In this document: one piece after another, positions 1 to 5,100 of the stretch
Layout of the letters: each line of letters begins with the position of its first letter
How positions within the stretch are numbered: position 1 is the first letter of the stretch
Assembly (NCBI GenBank): GCA_945788595.1
Contig: CALZMS010000065.1
Span: 1-6,207 of the forward strand
Origin: an uncultured Lachnospiraceae bacterium
Lineage (GTDB): Bacteria > Bacillota > Clostridia > Lachnospirales > Lachnospiraceae
Length of the DNA: 6,207 bases
Direction: 5' to 3'
Position numbers and translations under genes: made by a program
The notes under the pieces: model-generated
What the model was told of the DNA's origin: nothing
The model's input: the letters and a program-made list of their open reading frames with translations, nothing else
Databases searched by the model: none

Positions 1-875
1 GTGGACAGTGAGCCTTCATGCCCCGTATTTAGCGCCTGCAAGAGATCTATGGTTTCCTCGCCGCGCACCTCTCCCACGATAAGTCTGTCCGGCCGCATAC
101 GGAGCGCCGCACGGATCAGGTCCCGGATCGTAATGGCACGGTTTTCCTGAAGATTGGCGTTTTTTGCCTCCAGCCGCACGAGATTTCTCTCTCCGGGGAT
201 ACGGAGCTCCGCTGTATCTTCGATGGTAATGATTCTTTCTCCGGCAGGGATGGAGGCTGCCAGCACATTCAGAAATGTAGTTTTCCCGGCGGATGTCCCT
301 CCGCCAATCATCACAGAATATCCGGATCTCACCAGTTTCTGTAAAAACAGAGCCACTTCCCCGGTCAATGTGTCCAGACGAATCAATTCCTCCATATCTA
401 TGGACTTCTCCGGAAAACGGCGGATCGTGAGTACAGGGCCATCCACCGCCACCGGCGGAAGCGCCGCATGAATCCTTGTACCATCCGAAAGCCGGGCATC
501 TGCCAGCGGCATACTGGTATTGATCACACGGTTACAACCAGCTACAATCTGCTGGATCACATCTTCCAGTCTTTCCCTGGATACAAAGCCTTTTTCCCAG
601 CGCCGCAGCTCACCGTTTTGTTCTATATAGATCCGGTCATATCCATTGATCATGATTTCATTTACCCCGGGCATCTGCAGAAGCTCCTCCACCACATCCA
701 GCCGCCGCACAGCCGCATACAGTTCTGACTGCAGCGAAAGCCTCTGGGCAAGAGAAAGACCCTTTTCTTCCAGAAGCATCCTGTCAATTTCGACAAGAAT
801 CTCGTCATCATCATCGGTCACTGTGTTTATCAGTCTCTCCTGCAGTTTTTTTCTAAGAAGTATATTTTCGTCCAT
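1..875 (-). CDS. cpaF: CpaF/TadA-type secretion ATPase of a Tad pilus, 3' end cut by the window
   Basis: This is the hexameric ATPase that powers Tad/Flp pilus assembly at the cytoplasmic face of the membrane (family knowledge). About 291 residues are visible, starting [10 protein letters not shown]. Seen in order: a charged N-terminal helical part (about 1-60); the N-terminal domain with [11 protein letters not shown] (75-85) and [18 protein letters not shown] (124-141), typical of CpaF; the Walker A loop GGTSAGKT (192-199); the acidic box ITIEDTAEL (216-224); the Walker B region [10 protein letters not shown] (263-272); and TGHEGSLS at the His box just before the edge. All catalytic elements in view look intact. 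Compared with the usual 380-480 residues, roughly the last 100 or more lie outside the window. The ATG overlaps the end of the TadZ-like gene by 23 nt, with AAAGGA about 11 nt upstream, so the two are probably translationally coupled. Further tad genes are expected beyond coordinate 1. Confidence 0.93.
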   Translation of the reverse strand, partial: MDENILLRKKLQERLINTVTDDDDEILVEIDRMLLEEKGLSLAQRLSLQSELYAAVRRLDVVEELLQMPGVNEIMINGYDRIYIEQNGELRRWEKGFVSRERLEDVIQQIVAGCNRVINTSMPLADARLSDGTRIHAALPPVAVDGPVLTIRRFPEKSIDMEELIRLDTLTGEVALFLQKLVRSGYSVMIGGGTSAGKTTFLNVLAASIPAGERIITIEDTAELRIPGERNLVRLEAKNANLQENRAITIRDLIRAALRMRPDRLIVGEVRGEETIDLLQALNTGHEGSLS

Positions 876-1860
876 CCTGTTCTGCGTCCTTTCCCAGTGT
901 CTTCTTCGCCAACTGTTGAAGAACAGCTCTGTCTTCCGGCTGCCCTGCCGTATCTGCCGGCAGCTGTATCCCGGTGATCCGCTGCCAGATCTGCGGACAG
1001 GCTGTTTTTTGCATATATCGTTCCATCCGGTGATGACAGCTCATCTGCAATTCCTCCCATACTATCCAGATTACATCAAACAATTCCAGAATCTCACAAA
1101 GGGGCTGAAGGAGATTTCCCGTTACCACTACCACTGCGGTATACAGGCTGTCATTTTTCAGCTGTTCAAACAGATATTTCCAGTCTTTTACCGTAACTAC
1201 CAGAAGATCCGCCGGATCCGTTACTTCAGGCAACAGATCCACGCCGTGAAAAGAAGTCACTTTTTCCGTAATCTGATCGATCAGATCCTCTTTTCGCCGG
1301 CACAGACCGTACAGGATTTCCCCCATACCATCATTATCTGAACAGCCATGATTTTGTCTGAACGTCGGCCATGTACGAAGATCCAGCCAGAGCACTCTGT
1401 CATTTTTCGACAACTGCTCTGCCAGCACAAAAGCCAGTTCTTCCGAACGGCAGCTTTCGCTTTCATCGGTCACTGCGTACAGAGAAAAGCTTCTTTTTTC
1501 CACGTTCATCTGCAGCTTCGGCCGTTTGGCTCTGTACAGCAAAAGGATTTCTTTAAGAATGCTGTCAGCCTCCTGATATCGGAATATACAATCTGGCTCA
1601 TCCTCCTTACTCAGGCCATTTCCCAGAAGAAACAACGGATTTTCATATGTCTCCCAGTCTTTTGGCCGATACAGCCCACTGTCCAGAAGGATTGCCTCCG
1701 GTTTTTTTCTGTCTCTGTACTGAAAAAGCTGATCCAGAGAGGAAAAAACCTGCAGCTCAAAAGGATAACCTGCCCTGGAAGCCGCATAGTCTGCCAGGCG
1801 CTTACCGTAATCCGTCCCCGGATCACATACGGCCAGAATGTTCAATGCAGCCACCACCAT
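853..1860 (-). CDS. tadZ: TadZ/CpaE-like pilus assembly protein with a degenerate ATPase domain
   Basis: Probable TadZ/CpaE-like protein, 335 residues. In known Tad systems this protein helps place the pilus machine at its cellular site. Residues about 7-115 resemble an atypical receiver-like fold (NILAVCDPG at 7-15, EAILLD at 55-60). The following part resembles a MinD/ParA-type domain (RVLWLDLRTW at 155-164, TAVVVVTGNL at 241-250, VIWIVWEE at 263-270). The loop that should carry the Walker A lysine reads VTDESESCRSE (130-140) and has no GKT, so ATP hydrolysis is unlikely. The assignment rests mainly on position between a prepilin peptidase and cpaF plus these weak motifs. The gene overlaps the upstream peptidase gene by 19 nt and cpaF by 23 nt. 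The start is uncertain: the ATG has only a weak GCGGGA site, and a TTG at codon 6 follows GGTGGTGG and would give a protein beginning (M)NILAVCDPG. Confidence 0.72.
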   Translation of the reverse strand: MVVAALNILAVCDPGTDYGKRLADYAASRAGYPFELQVFSSLDQLFQYRDRKKPEAILLDSGLYRPKDWETYENPLFLLGNGLSKEDEPDCIFRYQEADSILKEILLLYRAKRPKLQMNVEKRSFSLYAVTDESESCRSEELAFVLAEQLSKNDRVLWLDLRTWPTFRQNHGCSDNDGMGEILYGLCRRKEDLIDQITEKVTSFHGVDLLPEVTDPADLLVVTVKDWKYLFEQLKNDSLYTAVVVVTGNLLQPLCEILELFDVIWIVWEELQMSCHHRMERYMQKTACPQIWQRITGIQLPADTAGQPEDRAVLQQLAKKTLGKDAEQDGRKYTS

Positions 1861-2351
1861 TCCCGCAGAGCCCGCAAAAGCACAGCCCCCAAAAGCATCA
1901 CCGCAAAACAGATCTCTGTCTGTGTCTCCTGTTCAGGCTCCGTAATGCGATCTGTCATTCGCCGCAGCGAATATTTCAGCCGGGGCCAGAATTCTGCCAG
2001 CCGGCCTTTTTTCCACAGACTGACGGTACCAAACCCTGCCGCTATCACCAATGCGGCAAAAAATACCCACAGTCCCCGTTTCCAGCTCAGTATGCCGCCA
2101 AGCGCAGAAAGAAGCTTTGCATCTCCGGCGCCAATGCCTCCCAGCCTCCAGACCAGGATCCCGGCCACGCCCAGGCAGAAACTGCTCAAAAACCACACCC
2201 CAAGACCGCGAAAGCCACGAAAGCCCATCCACAGACCGGCTCCGGCGATCCAGCCGCCGACAGAAAGGATATTGGGGATCCTGTGTTCCCGAAGATCCAT
2301 CCCGGCGGCCAGAGCGGTCAGAAGGAGCGCACAAAATACAGGTACACTCAT
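1842..2351 (-). CDS. A24 prepilin peptidase (TadV/CpaA-like)
   Basis: A membrane aspartyl protease that removes leader peptides from Flp-type prepilins, 169 residues, the normal length for a Tad-type enzyme without the methyltransferase domain. The two family aspartates are present: D19 in MDLREHRIPN (18-27) and D77 in the GAGD motif (74-77, followed by AKL). Hydrophobic membrane segments lie at about 3-18, 31-43, 50-68, 93-112 and 147-162. The stretch 114-146 is hydrophilic and longer than in minimal relatives, so a cytoplasmic loop is likely there. The ATG is supported by GGAGG at 2361-2365, 9 nt upstream. This is the first gene of the pilus operon, with a promoter at 2432-2460 and an 80-nt leader. 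Its end (LREWWWLH) overlaps the TadZ-like gene by 19 nt. Confidence 0.9.
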   Translation of the reverse strand: MSVPVFCALLLTALAAGMDLREHRIPNILSVGGWIAGAGLWMGFRGFRGLGVWFLSSFCLGVAGILVWRLGGIGAGDAKLLSALGGILSWKRGLWVFFAALVIAAGFGTVSLWKKGRLAEFWPRLKYSLRRMTDRITEPEQETQTEICFAVMLLGAVLLRALREWWWLH

Positions 2352-2395
2352 ACCTTCCTACCTCCAATGTGCAATTGTAAAAAAATTGGGAATCT

Positions 2396-2411
2396 GCAGC
2401 CGAACGGCTGC
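2396..2411 (-). promoter_or_regulatory. Leader hairpin of the pilus operon
   Basis: A perfect GC-rich inverted repeat, GCAGCC / GGCTGC around a GTTC loop, lies about 15 nt after the predicted transcription start and about 45 nt before the peptidase ATG. On the minus strand a run of seven T follows, but about 10 nt downstream of the stem, too far for a classical intrinsic terminator. It may stabilise the 5' end or serve as a weak attenuator. The stem is seen directly; the role is inference. Confidence 0.4.
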
Positions 2412-2431
2412 TTATTGAACTCTGTAACGAT

Positions 2432-2460
2432 ATTAAACCATATTTCGCTGTGTTTGTAAA
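2432..2460 (-). promoter_or_regulatory. Sigma-A type promoter of the pilus operon
   Basis: On the minus strand, TTTACA (2460-2455) is followed by a 17-nt spacer and TTTAAT (2437-2432), each one mismatch from consensus, with a TG extension directly before the -10 (TGG TTTAAT). The transcription start would be near 2425, giving a leader of about 75-80 nt. No competing promoter of this quality is visible before the peptidase start. Confidence 0.7.
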
Positions 2461-2498
2461 GATATTTTTTATATTTTCACTAAATATTTTTCTATAAC

Positions 2499-2533
2499 AA
2501 AAGCAGACTCCGTTCTTTTTGGAATCTGCTTTT
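2499..2533 (-). terminator. Hairpin terminator after the deacylase gene
   Basis: Thirteen-base arms AAAAGCAGACTCC and GGAATCTGCTTTT flank a 9-nt loop. In minus-strand RNA the single variable pair is a G-U wobble, so the stem is complete; in plus-strand RNA it is a C-A mismatch. This favours use by the minus-strand deacylase gene that ends 54 nt away. The stem ends in UUUU but the U tract after it is interrupted (UUUUGUUAU). Confidence 0.7.
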
Positions 2534-2587
2534 GATTTTTTCTGTATGTTGATGATATATTTGTATCTTTTGTTCTCAGTTTTCCAG

Positions 2588-3079
2588 TCAATTATTCTGA
2601 TCTTTTTCCGTAATGTCCGCAAACTCTGCCCGAACCAGCTCTGCCAGCTGCAGGGGATTTACCACAATGGTCATTCCGATACGGCCGCCGCTGATATAAA
2701 TTTTCTCATACTGCCGGGCTGACTCATGGATCACTGTAGGGAACTGTTTTTTCATGCCCAGCGGTGTGCAGCCGCCCCGCACATATCCTGTAACCTTTGT
2801 GATATCCTTTACGGGGATCATCTCCACGGATTTTTCCCCCACCACCTTTGCCGCAGTTTTCAGCTGCACTTCCTCTGCAATAGGCAGGACAAAAACGTAG
2901 TACTGCTTACTCTTGCCCTGCATGACCAGGGTTTTGAAAGACTGCTCCACCGGTGCACCGGTGATCTCTGCCGTATGCAGGCCATCGATAAATTCATCAC
3001 ACTCATACTGGATCACTTCATACGAAATCTTTGCCTTATCCAGCATTCTCATGGCATTTGTCTTGGCTTCTTTTCCCAT
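2588..3079 (-). CDS. ybaK: YbaK/EbsC-family aminoacyl-tRNA deacylase
   Basis: A trans-editing enzyme of the YbaK/ProX superfamily. The YbaK branch hydrolyses mischarged Cys-tRNA(Pro) in the cytoplasm (family knowledge; the exact substrate here is inferred). It has 163 residues, the usual full length. The conserved FKTLV with the likely active-site lysine K49 is present, followed by VFVLPIAEEVQLKTAAK (62-78) and the glycine-rich GYVRGGCTPLGMKK (98-111), the best single signature of YbaK. GGRIGMTIVVNPLQL (131-145) matches the usual C-terminal strand. The ATG at 3079 is 9 nt downstream of the metallopeptidase stop, and the SD GAGGAGG overlaps that stop, so the pair is probably translated from one mRNA. 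A hairpin terminator follows at 2499-2533. Nothing looks damaged. Confidence 0.93.
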   Translation of the reverse strand: MGKEAKTNAMRMLDKAKISYEVIQYECDEFIDGLHTAEITGAPVEQSFKTLVMQGKSKQYYVFVLPIAEEVQLKTAAKVVGEKSVEMIPVKDITKVTGYVRGGCTPLGMKKQFPTVIHESARQYEKIYISGGRIGMTIVVNPLQLAELVRAEFADITEKDQNN

Positions 3080-3088
3080 ACTTCCTCC

Positions 3089-3718
3089 TCACAGCCGAAA
3101 TTCTTTCAGCCTTTTTCGTCTTTCTCTGTAATCCGGCAGAATCTTTTCCACCTCCCGCCAGAACTGCGGCGAATGATTCATCTGCTTTCGGTGTGCCAGT
3201 TCGTGCACTACAACATAATCCAGCTGTTCCTCACCAGTCAGGATCAGTTTCCAGTTAAAATTCAGATTGCCGGCTGTACTGCAGCTGCCCCAGCGGGTCT
3301 TTTGCTCTTTAACAAAAATGCGGTTATACGTAACGCCCATCTTCGGGGCATAATACTCCACCCGGGCCCGGATCACCTCACCTGCCTTCTGGCGAAGCCT
3401 TTTTCTCTCTGCCTCATCGGCTGCCTCCGGCACCGTCTGCCGACTTTGTCTGGCCATGGTTTTTGCGATCCACGCGCCATGGGAATCCACAAAATCCCGG
3501 ATCAAACCTACCGATACTTTCCGGGGCGCTCTTACAAGGATCTCTCCCTCCCGGATCTGCAGCGCTATCGTCTTTCTGTCCGAACGGAGAATCCTGAAAG
3601 GATATACCTGTCCCGCATATGTTGTCTCATATATTTTTTCCATGTGCACATAATAGCAAAAGCCATTCTTTTTTTCAATAGCAGTGCCTGTTCTGAATAA
3701 AGCGGCCATTAATTCCAT
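3089..3718 (-). CDS. YgjP-like zinc metallopeptidase (DUF45/WLM-like family)
   Basis: A small cytoplasmic gluzincin-type protein of the YgjP/DUF45 family, whose physiological substrate is generally unknown. Given as 209 residues. The zinc motif HELAH (172-176) with the third ligand in NHSPQFW (H182) and the family hallmark TRWGSCS (141-147) are intact, as is the N-terminal beta domain (FRILRSDRKTIALQI, 41-55). The start is uncertain. ATG at 3718 has only GAAGC before it. ATG at codon 4 (3709) overlaps the TAA of a possible 12-codon leader ORF. ATG at codon 26 (MEKIYETTYAG) would match the usual start of the family, but I see no SD there. The first 25 residues (with FCYYV) do not look like part of the domain. 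The gene leads a two-gene unit with the deacylase gene, 9 nt away. No strong promoter was found; TATGAT at 3782-3777 is only a candidate -10. Confidence 0.85.
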   Translation of the reverse strand: MELMAALFRTGTAIEKKNGFCYYVHMEKIYETTYAGQVYPFRILRSDRKTIALQIREGEILVRAPRKVSVGLIRDFVDSHGAWIAKTMARQSRQTVPEAADEAERKRLRQKAGEVIRARVEYYAPKMGVTYNRIFVKEQKTRWGSCSTAGNLNFNWKLILTGEEQLDYVVVHELAHRKQMNHSPQFWREVEKILPDYRERRKRLKEFRL

Positions 3719-3747
3719 GCTTCAAAAAATTTACGGGTTCGCCTCAT
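3709..3747 (-). CDS. Possible 12-codon leader ORF before the metallopeptidase
   Basis: Reading minus from ATG at 3747 gives MRRTRKFFEAWN and then TAA. GGAG lies only 3 nt upstream, close for an SD. The TAA overlaps the fourth-codon ATG of the metallopeptidase frame as TAATG, a typical stop-start coupling. This could set the true start of the enzyme at 3709. An ORF this short can arise by chance, so the call is tentative. Confidence 0.25.
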   Translation of the reverse strand: MRRTRKFFEAWN

Positions 3748-3821
3748 TCTCTCCAGTAGATTTTCATTGCCTTCACATCATATCTGTAAAGATGGTACAG
3801 ACATAGTCATTTTTTAATTGT

Positions 3822-3841
3822 CAGAATATTTTGATATTCTG
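3822..3841. repeat. 20-bp AT-rich palindrome between divergent units
   Basis: Arms CAGAATAT and ATATTCTG are perfect inverted repeats around TTTG. No T run follows on either strand, so it is not an intrinsic terminator. It sits 53 nt upstream of the -35 of the plus-strand RNA and about 75-120 nt upstream of the metallopeptidase start, a position suited to an operator. No regulator is identified. Confidence 0.45.
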
Positions 3842-3855
3842 CATCCAATCACAAA

Positions 3856-3922
3856 TTATTATATATTTTATTTAATATTTTCTGTTTTTACTGTTGACAT
3901 TTTCGCAATCGTCTGGTATTAT
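3856..3922 (+). promoter_or_regulatory. Strong promoter of the repeat-bearing RNA
   Basis: TTGACA (3894-3899, exact consensus), a 17-nt spacer, and TATTAT (3917-3922, one mismatch) with TG one base before the -10 (3914-3915) form a near-ideal sigma-A promoter. The stretch 3856-3890 is almost entirely A and T and resembles an UP element. The start should be near 3929. This is the best promoter in the window, yet no ordinary gene follows it. Confidence 0.85.
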
Positions 3923-3951
3923 TAAACCATCAAAGAAAGAGGTACAAACCA

Positions 3952-3963
3952 ATGGAAATCTAA
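3952..3963 (+). CDS. Mini-ORF 1 (MEI-stop) in repeat copy 1
   Basis: ATG GAA ATC TAA follows GAGG at 3939-3942 with 9 nt between. It is the first possible initiation site on the RNA, about 23 nt from the predicted 5' end. Translation is inferred only from the SD-ATG arrangement. Confidence 0.35.
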   Translation: MEI

Positions 3964-4013
3964 GTACATGATCTAATTTTCCAAAAGAAATTTAAGAAAA
4001 GGGGTACAGACCA

Positions 4014-4022
4014 ATGGCTTAG
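4014..4022 (+). CDS. Mini-ORF 2 (MA-stop) in repeat copy 2
   Basis: ATG GCT TAG follows GGGG at 4001-4004 with 9 nt between. Two-codon minigenes are known to cause peptidyl-tRNA drop-off in Escherichia coli; whether that happens here is unknown. Confidence 0.33.
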   Translation: MA

Positions 4023-4283
4023 TCAGTGAACCGCAAAAACAAAATCTGAAAAAGGAGGTACAGTCCAAAGGAAACTTAACGATTCATCCCAAACGATATT
4101 AAAAGAAATGAGGTACAGTCCAATCAAAATTTAACGATTTACCCCAAACGATATCTAAAGAATCGAGGTACGGACCAATCAAAATTTAGCGATTTACCCC
4201 AAACAATATCTAAAGAATCGAGGTACAGTCCAATCAGAATTTGACGATTCACCCCATAATTTAATAAAGAGAGGTACAGACCC

Positions 4284-4301
4284 ATGGATGTAGCACAGTA
4301 A
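4284..4301 (+). CDS. Mini-ORF 7 (MDVAQ-stop) in the last repeat copy
   Basis: ATG GAT GTA GCA CAG TAA follows GAGG at 4271-4274 with 9 nt between. The last two bases of the stop codon are the first bases of the terminator stem, so a ribosome finishing here would cover the base of the hairpin. It is the longest mini-ORF of the set. Confidence 0.35.
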   Translation: MDVAQ

Positions 4302-4341
4302 AAAGCCATCGTTCGAGAAAAAAGAAGAACGATGGCTTTTT
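4300..4341. terminator. Bidirectional terminator between the repeat RNA and the HD gene
   Basis: Perfect 15-bp arms AAAAAGCCATCGTTC and GAACGATGGCTTTTT flank a 12-nt purine-rich loop. Because of the flanking A and T runs, the transcript from either strand ends its stem with CUUUUU. It ends the plus-strand RNA and can also end the convergent HD hydrolase mRNA, whose stop codon is about 60 nt away. Confidence 0.9.
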
Positions 4342-4363
4342 AAATTGTCTGTATTCTTTTCAG

Positions 4364-4398
4364 GGATGCTTCAAACGGACTGTCATTTTGAAGCGTCC
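4364..4398. other. Second hairpin in the 3' region of the HD gene
   Basis: GGATGCTTCAAA (4364-4375) pairs with TTTGAAGCGTCC (4387-4398) across an 11-nt loop. In plus-strand RNA the one variable pair is a U-G wobble, so the stem is complete; in minus-strand RNA it is an A-C mismatch. T-rich sequence (TCTTTTACACTTTTTT) follows on the plus strand, so it may back up termination of the repeat RNA, or stabilise the 3' end of the HD mRNA. Confidence 0.5.
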
Positions 4399-4402
4399 TC
4401 TT

Positions 4403-5032
4403 TTACACTTTTTTCTTGTCACGAAGACTGCTCTCCATTCGCAGACGACAGCTATGGTAAAAAGCACTTCGCTGCACATCTCTGGCAGTGGGGCACTTAA
4501 GTCGGTTCAGATTCTCGTTATCCGTCATATCCGCGCACTTGATCTTCATGGCCAGACGGGACACCGTCAGCTTATCCAGATACGTATCATAGGTATCCTC
4601 CGGCACATGAGTCAGAAGCTTAACCGCCCGGATAACCTTATCTTCAAAGCCAAAGCACTTCAGCATATCTTCGGTAACCGTAGTATCCTCCAGTACATCG
4701 TGCAAAAGAGCCACCGTCATGGCCCGGTCTCTTTTTTTTGACCGGGGATGATGATCCCGCACATGCAAAGCCACTGTCACCGGATGACAGATGTAGTCCA
4801 TGCCGCCTTTATCCACCTGATCCCGGTGGGCCAGACAGGCCAGATAAAAAGCAGCCTTAAACTGGCGAAACTCATGTTTATCCGTAAAGCCCATAACCTT
4901 CACCGCTTCATCCACCGGCAGATCACAGACCACTGTCTTGATCTCTTCATACCGTTTCAGCCGCAAAAGGTTCTCTTTTTCAAAAGATTGCTCATGTGTG
5001 ATCTTGCGGGGATTTTGCACTACCGTATCCAT
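4403..5032 (-). CDS. Stand-alone HD hydrolase, RelA/SpoT/MESH1-like (possible alarmone hydrolase)
   Basis: An HD-superfamily phosphohydrolase of 209 residues resembling the hydrolase half of RelA/SpoT proteins and small alarmone hydrolases, which remove pyrophosphate from (p)ppGpp. The likely metal ligands are in place: H69 in LAHRDQ, H83 in ICHPV, HD at 111-112 in ALLHDVLEDT, E115-D116, and D168 in KCADMTDN. The stretch KGGMDYICHPVTVALHV (75-91) is characteristic of this group. No synthetase, TGS or ACT domain is present. Residues 1-60 form a charged helical extension with no family I recognise. The ATG is well supported by AAAGGAGA about 5 nt upstream. It follows the unknown gene after 68 nt with no terminator or clear promoter between them, so co-transcription is likely. 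A nucleotide substrate other than (p)ppGpp cannot be excluded. Confidence 0.85.
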   Translation of the reverse strand: MDTVVQNPRKITHEQSFEKENLLRLKRYEEIKTVVCDLPVDEAVKVMGFTDKHEFRQFKAAFYLACLAHRDQVDKGGMDYICHPVTVALHVRDHHPRSKKRDRAMTVALLHDVLEDTTVTEDMLKCFGFEDKVIRAVKLLTHVPEDTYDTYLDKLTVSRLAMKIKCADMTDNENLNRLKCPTARDVQRSAFYHSCRLRMESSLRDKKKV

Positions 5033-5100
5033 GGTGTCTCCTTTATCTCTGGTGCACTGCGGTTGCTTTTTGTACAGTCAGGTGATTCCGTCCAACCAGA

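Larger units (their letters stand above)
3939..4301 (+). repeat. Tandem array of seven ribosome-binding-site-like repeats
   Basis: GGTAC begins at 3941, 4003, 4057, 4112, 4167, 4222 and 4273, giving spacings of 62, 54, 55, 55, 55 and 51 nt. The core is GAGGTAC(A/G)(G/A)(A/T)CC(A/C)A followed by TGG, AGG or TCA. Copies 4, 5 and 6 are close to identical over the full 55-nt unit and look recently duplicated; copies 1, 2, 3 and 7 share mainly the core. The triplet 11 nt after each GGTAC start is ATG, ATG, AAG, ATC, ATC, ATC and ATG. In that frame the stops are TAA (3961), TAG (4020), TAA (4077), TAA (4132), TAG (4187), TGA (4242) and TAA (4299). GGT...ACC or GG...CC could also form a very small hairpin with the loop ACAG. 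Confidence 0.85.
3929..4341 (+). ncRNA. Unrecognised ~410-nt RNA carrying seven SD-start-stop repeats
   Basis: The RNA is defined by the promoter at 3894-3922 and the perfect hairpin terminator at 4300-4341. No plus-strand reading frame of gene length or with a family signature is present. Inside are seven copies of a GAGGTACAGACCAATGG-like core about 55 nt apart. Between copies 3 and 7 there is also a C-rich motif (CATCCC, TACCCC, TACCCC, CACCCC), mostly following ACGATT. The first SD-like GAGG begins only about 10 nt after the predicted start, and the stop of the last mini-ORF runs into the terminator stem, so the array fills the whole transcript. I do not recognise a known family. Possible roles, all inference: a decoy for 30S subunits, a source of peptidyl-tRNA drop-off like the phage lambda bar minigenes, or a sponge for an RNA-binding protein or small RNA. 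Confidence 0.75.

Noticed and set aside
646..1341. Plus-strand ORFs opposite the pilus genes
   Set aside because: They are antisense shadows of cpaF and the TadZ-like gene, with Ser/Arg/His-rich composition and no family signature.
1647..2459. Plus-strand Pro/His/Lys-rich ORFs opposite the TadZ-like and prepilin peptidase genes
   Set aside because: The composition is that of an antisense reading of GC-rich coding DNA. The minus strand carries the GAGD peptidase motif and a good SD.
2726..3700. Plus-strand 324-codon ORF
   Set aside because: It lies entirely opposite the YbaK-like and YgjP-like genes, which have intact family motifs; its His/Cys/Phe-rich composition shows no domain.
3822..3841. 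Intrinsic terminator at the AT-rich palindrome
   Set aside because: The stem is AT-only apart from its outer pairs, and no T run follows on either strand.
4108..4134. Longer ORF in copy 4 (MRYSPIKI) using an ATG that overlaps the SD
   Set aside because: The upstream ATG exists only in copy 4; in copies 5 and 6 that triplet is TCG, and the 55-nt unit shifts frame between copies, so no longer peptide is conserved.
3941..4283. Tandem CsrA/RsmA binding sites
   Set aside because: GGA motifs occur in some copies but not at one conserved place, and they are not consistently in hairpin loops. The conserved part is GAGGTACAGNCC, which does not fit the usual site well.
3929..4341. CRISPR array
   Set aside because: The repeat core is short (about 17 nt), imperfect and directional with SD-ATG character, the interspersed segments of copies 4-6 are nearly identical rather than unique, and no cas gene is in the window.
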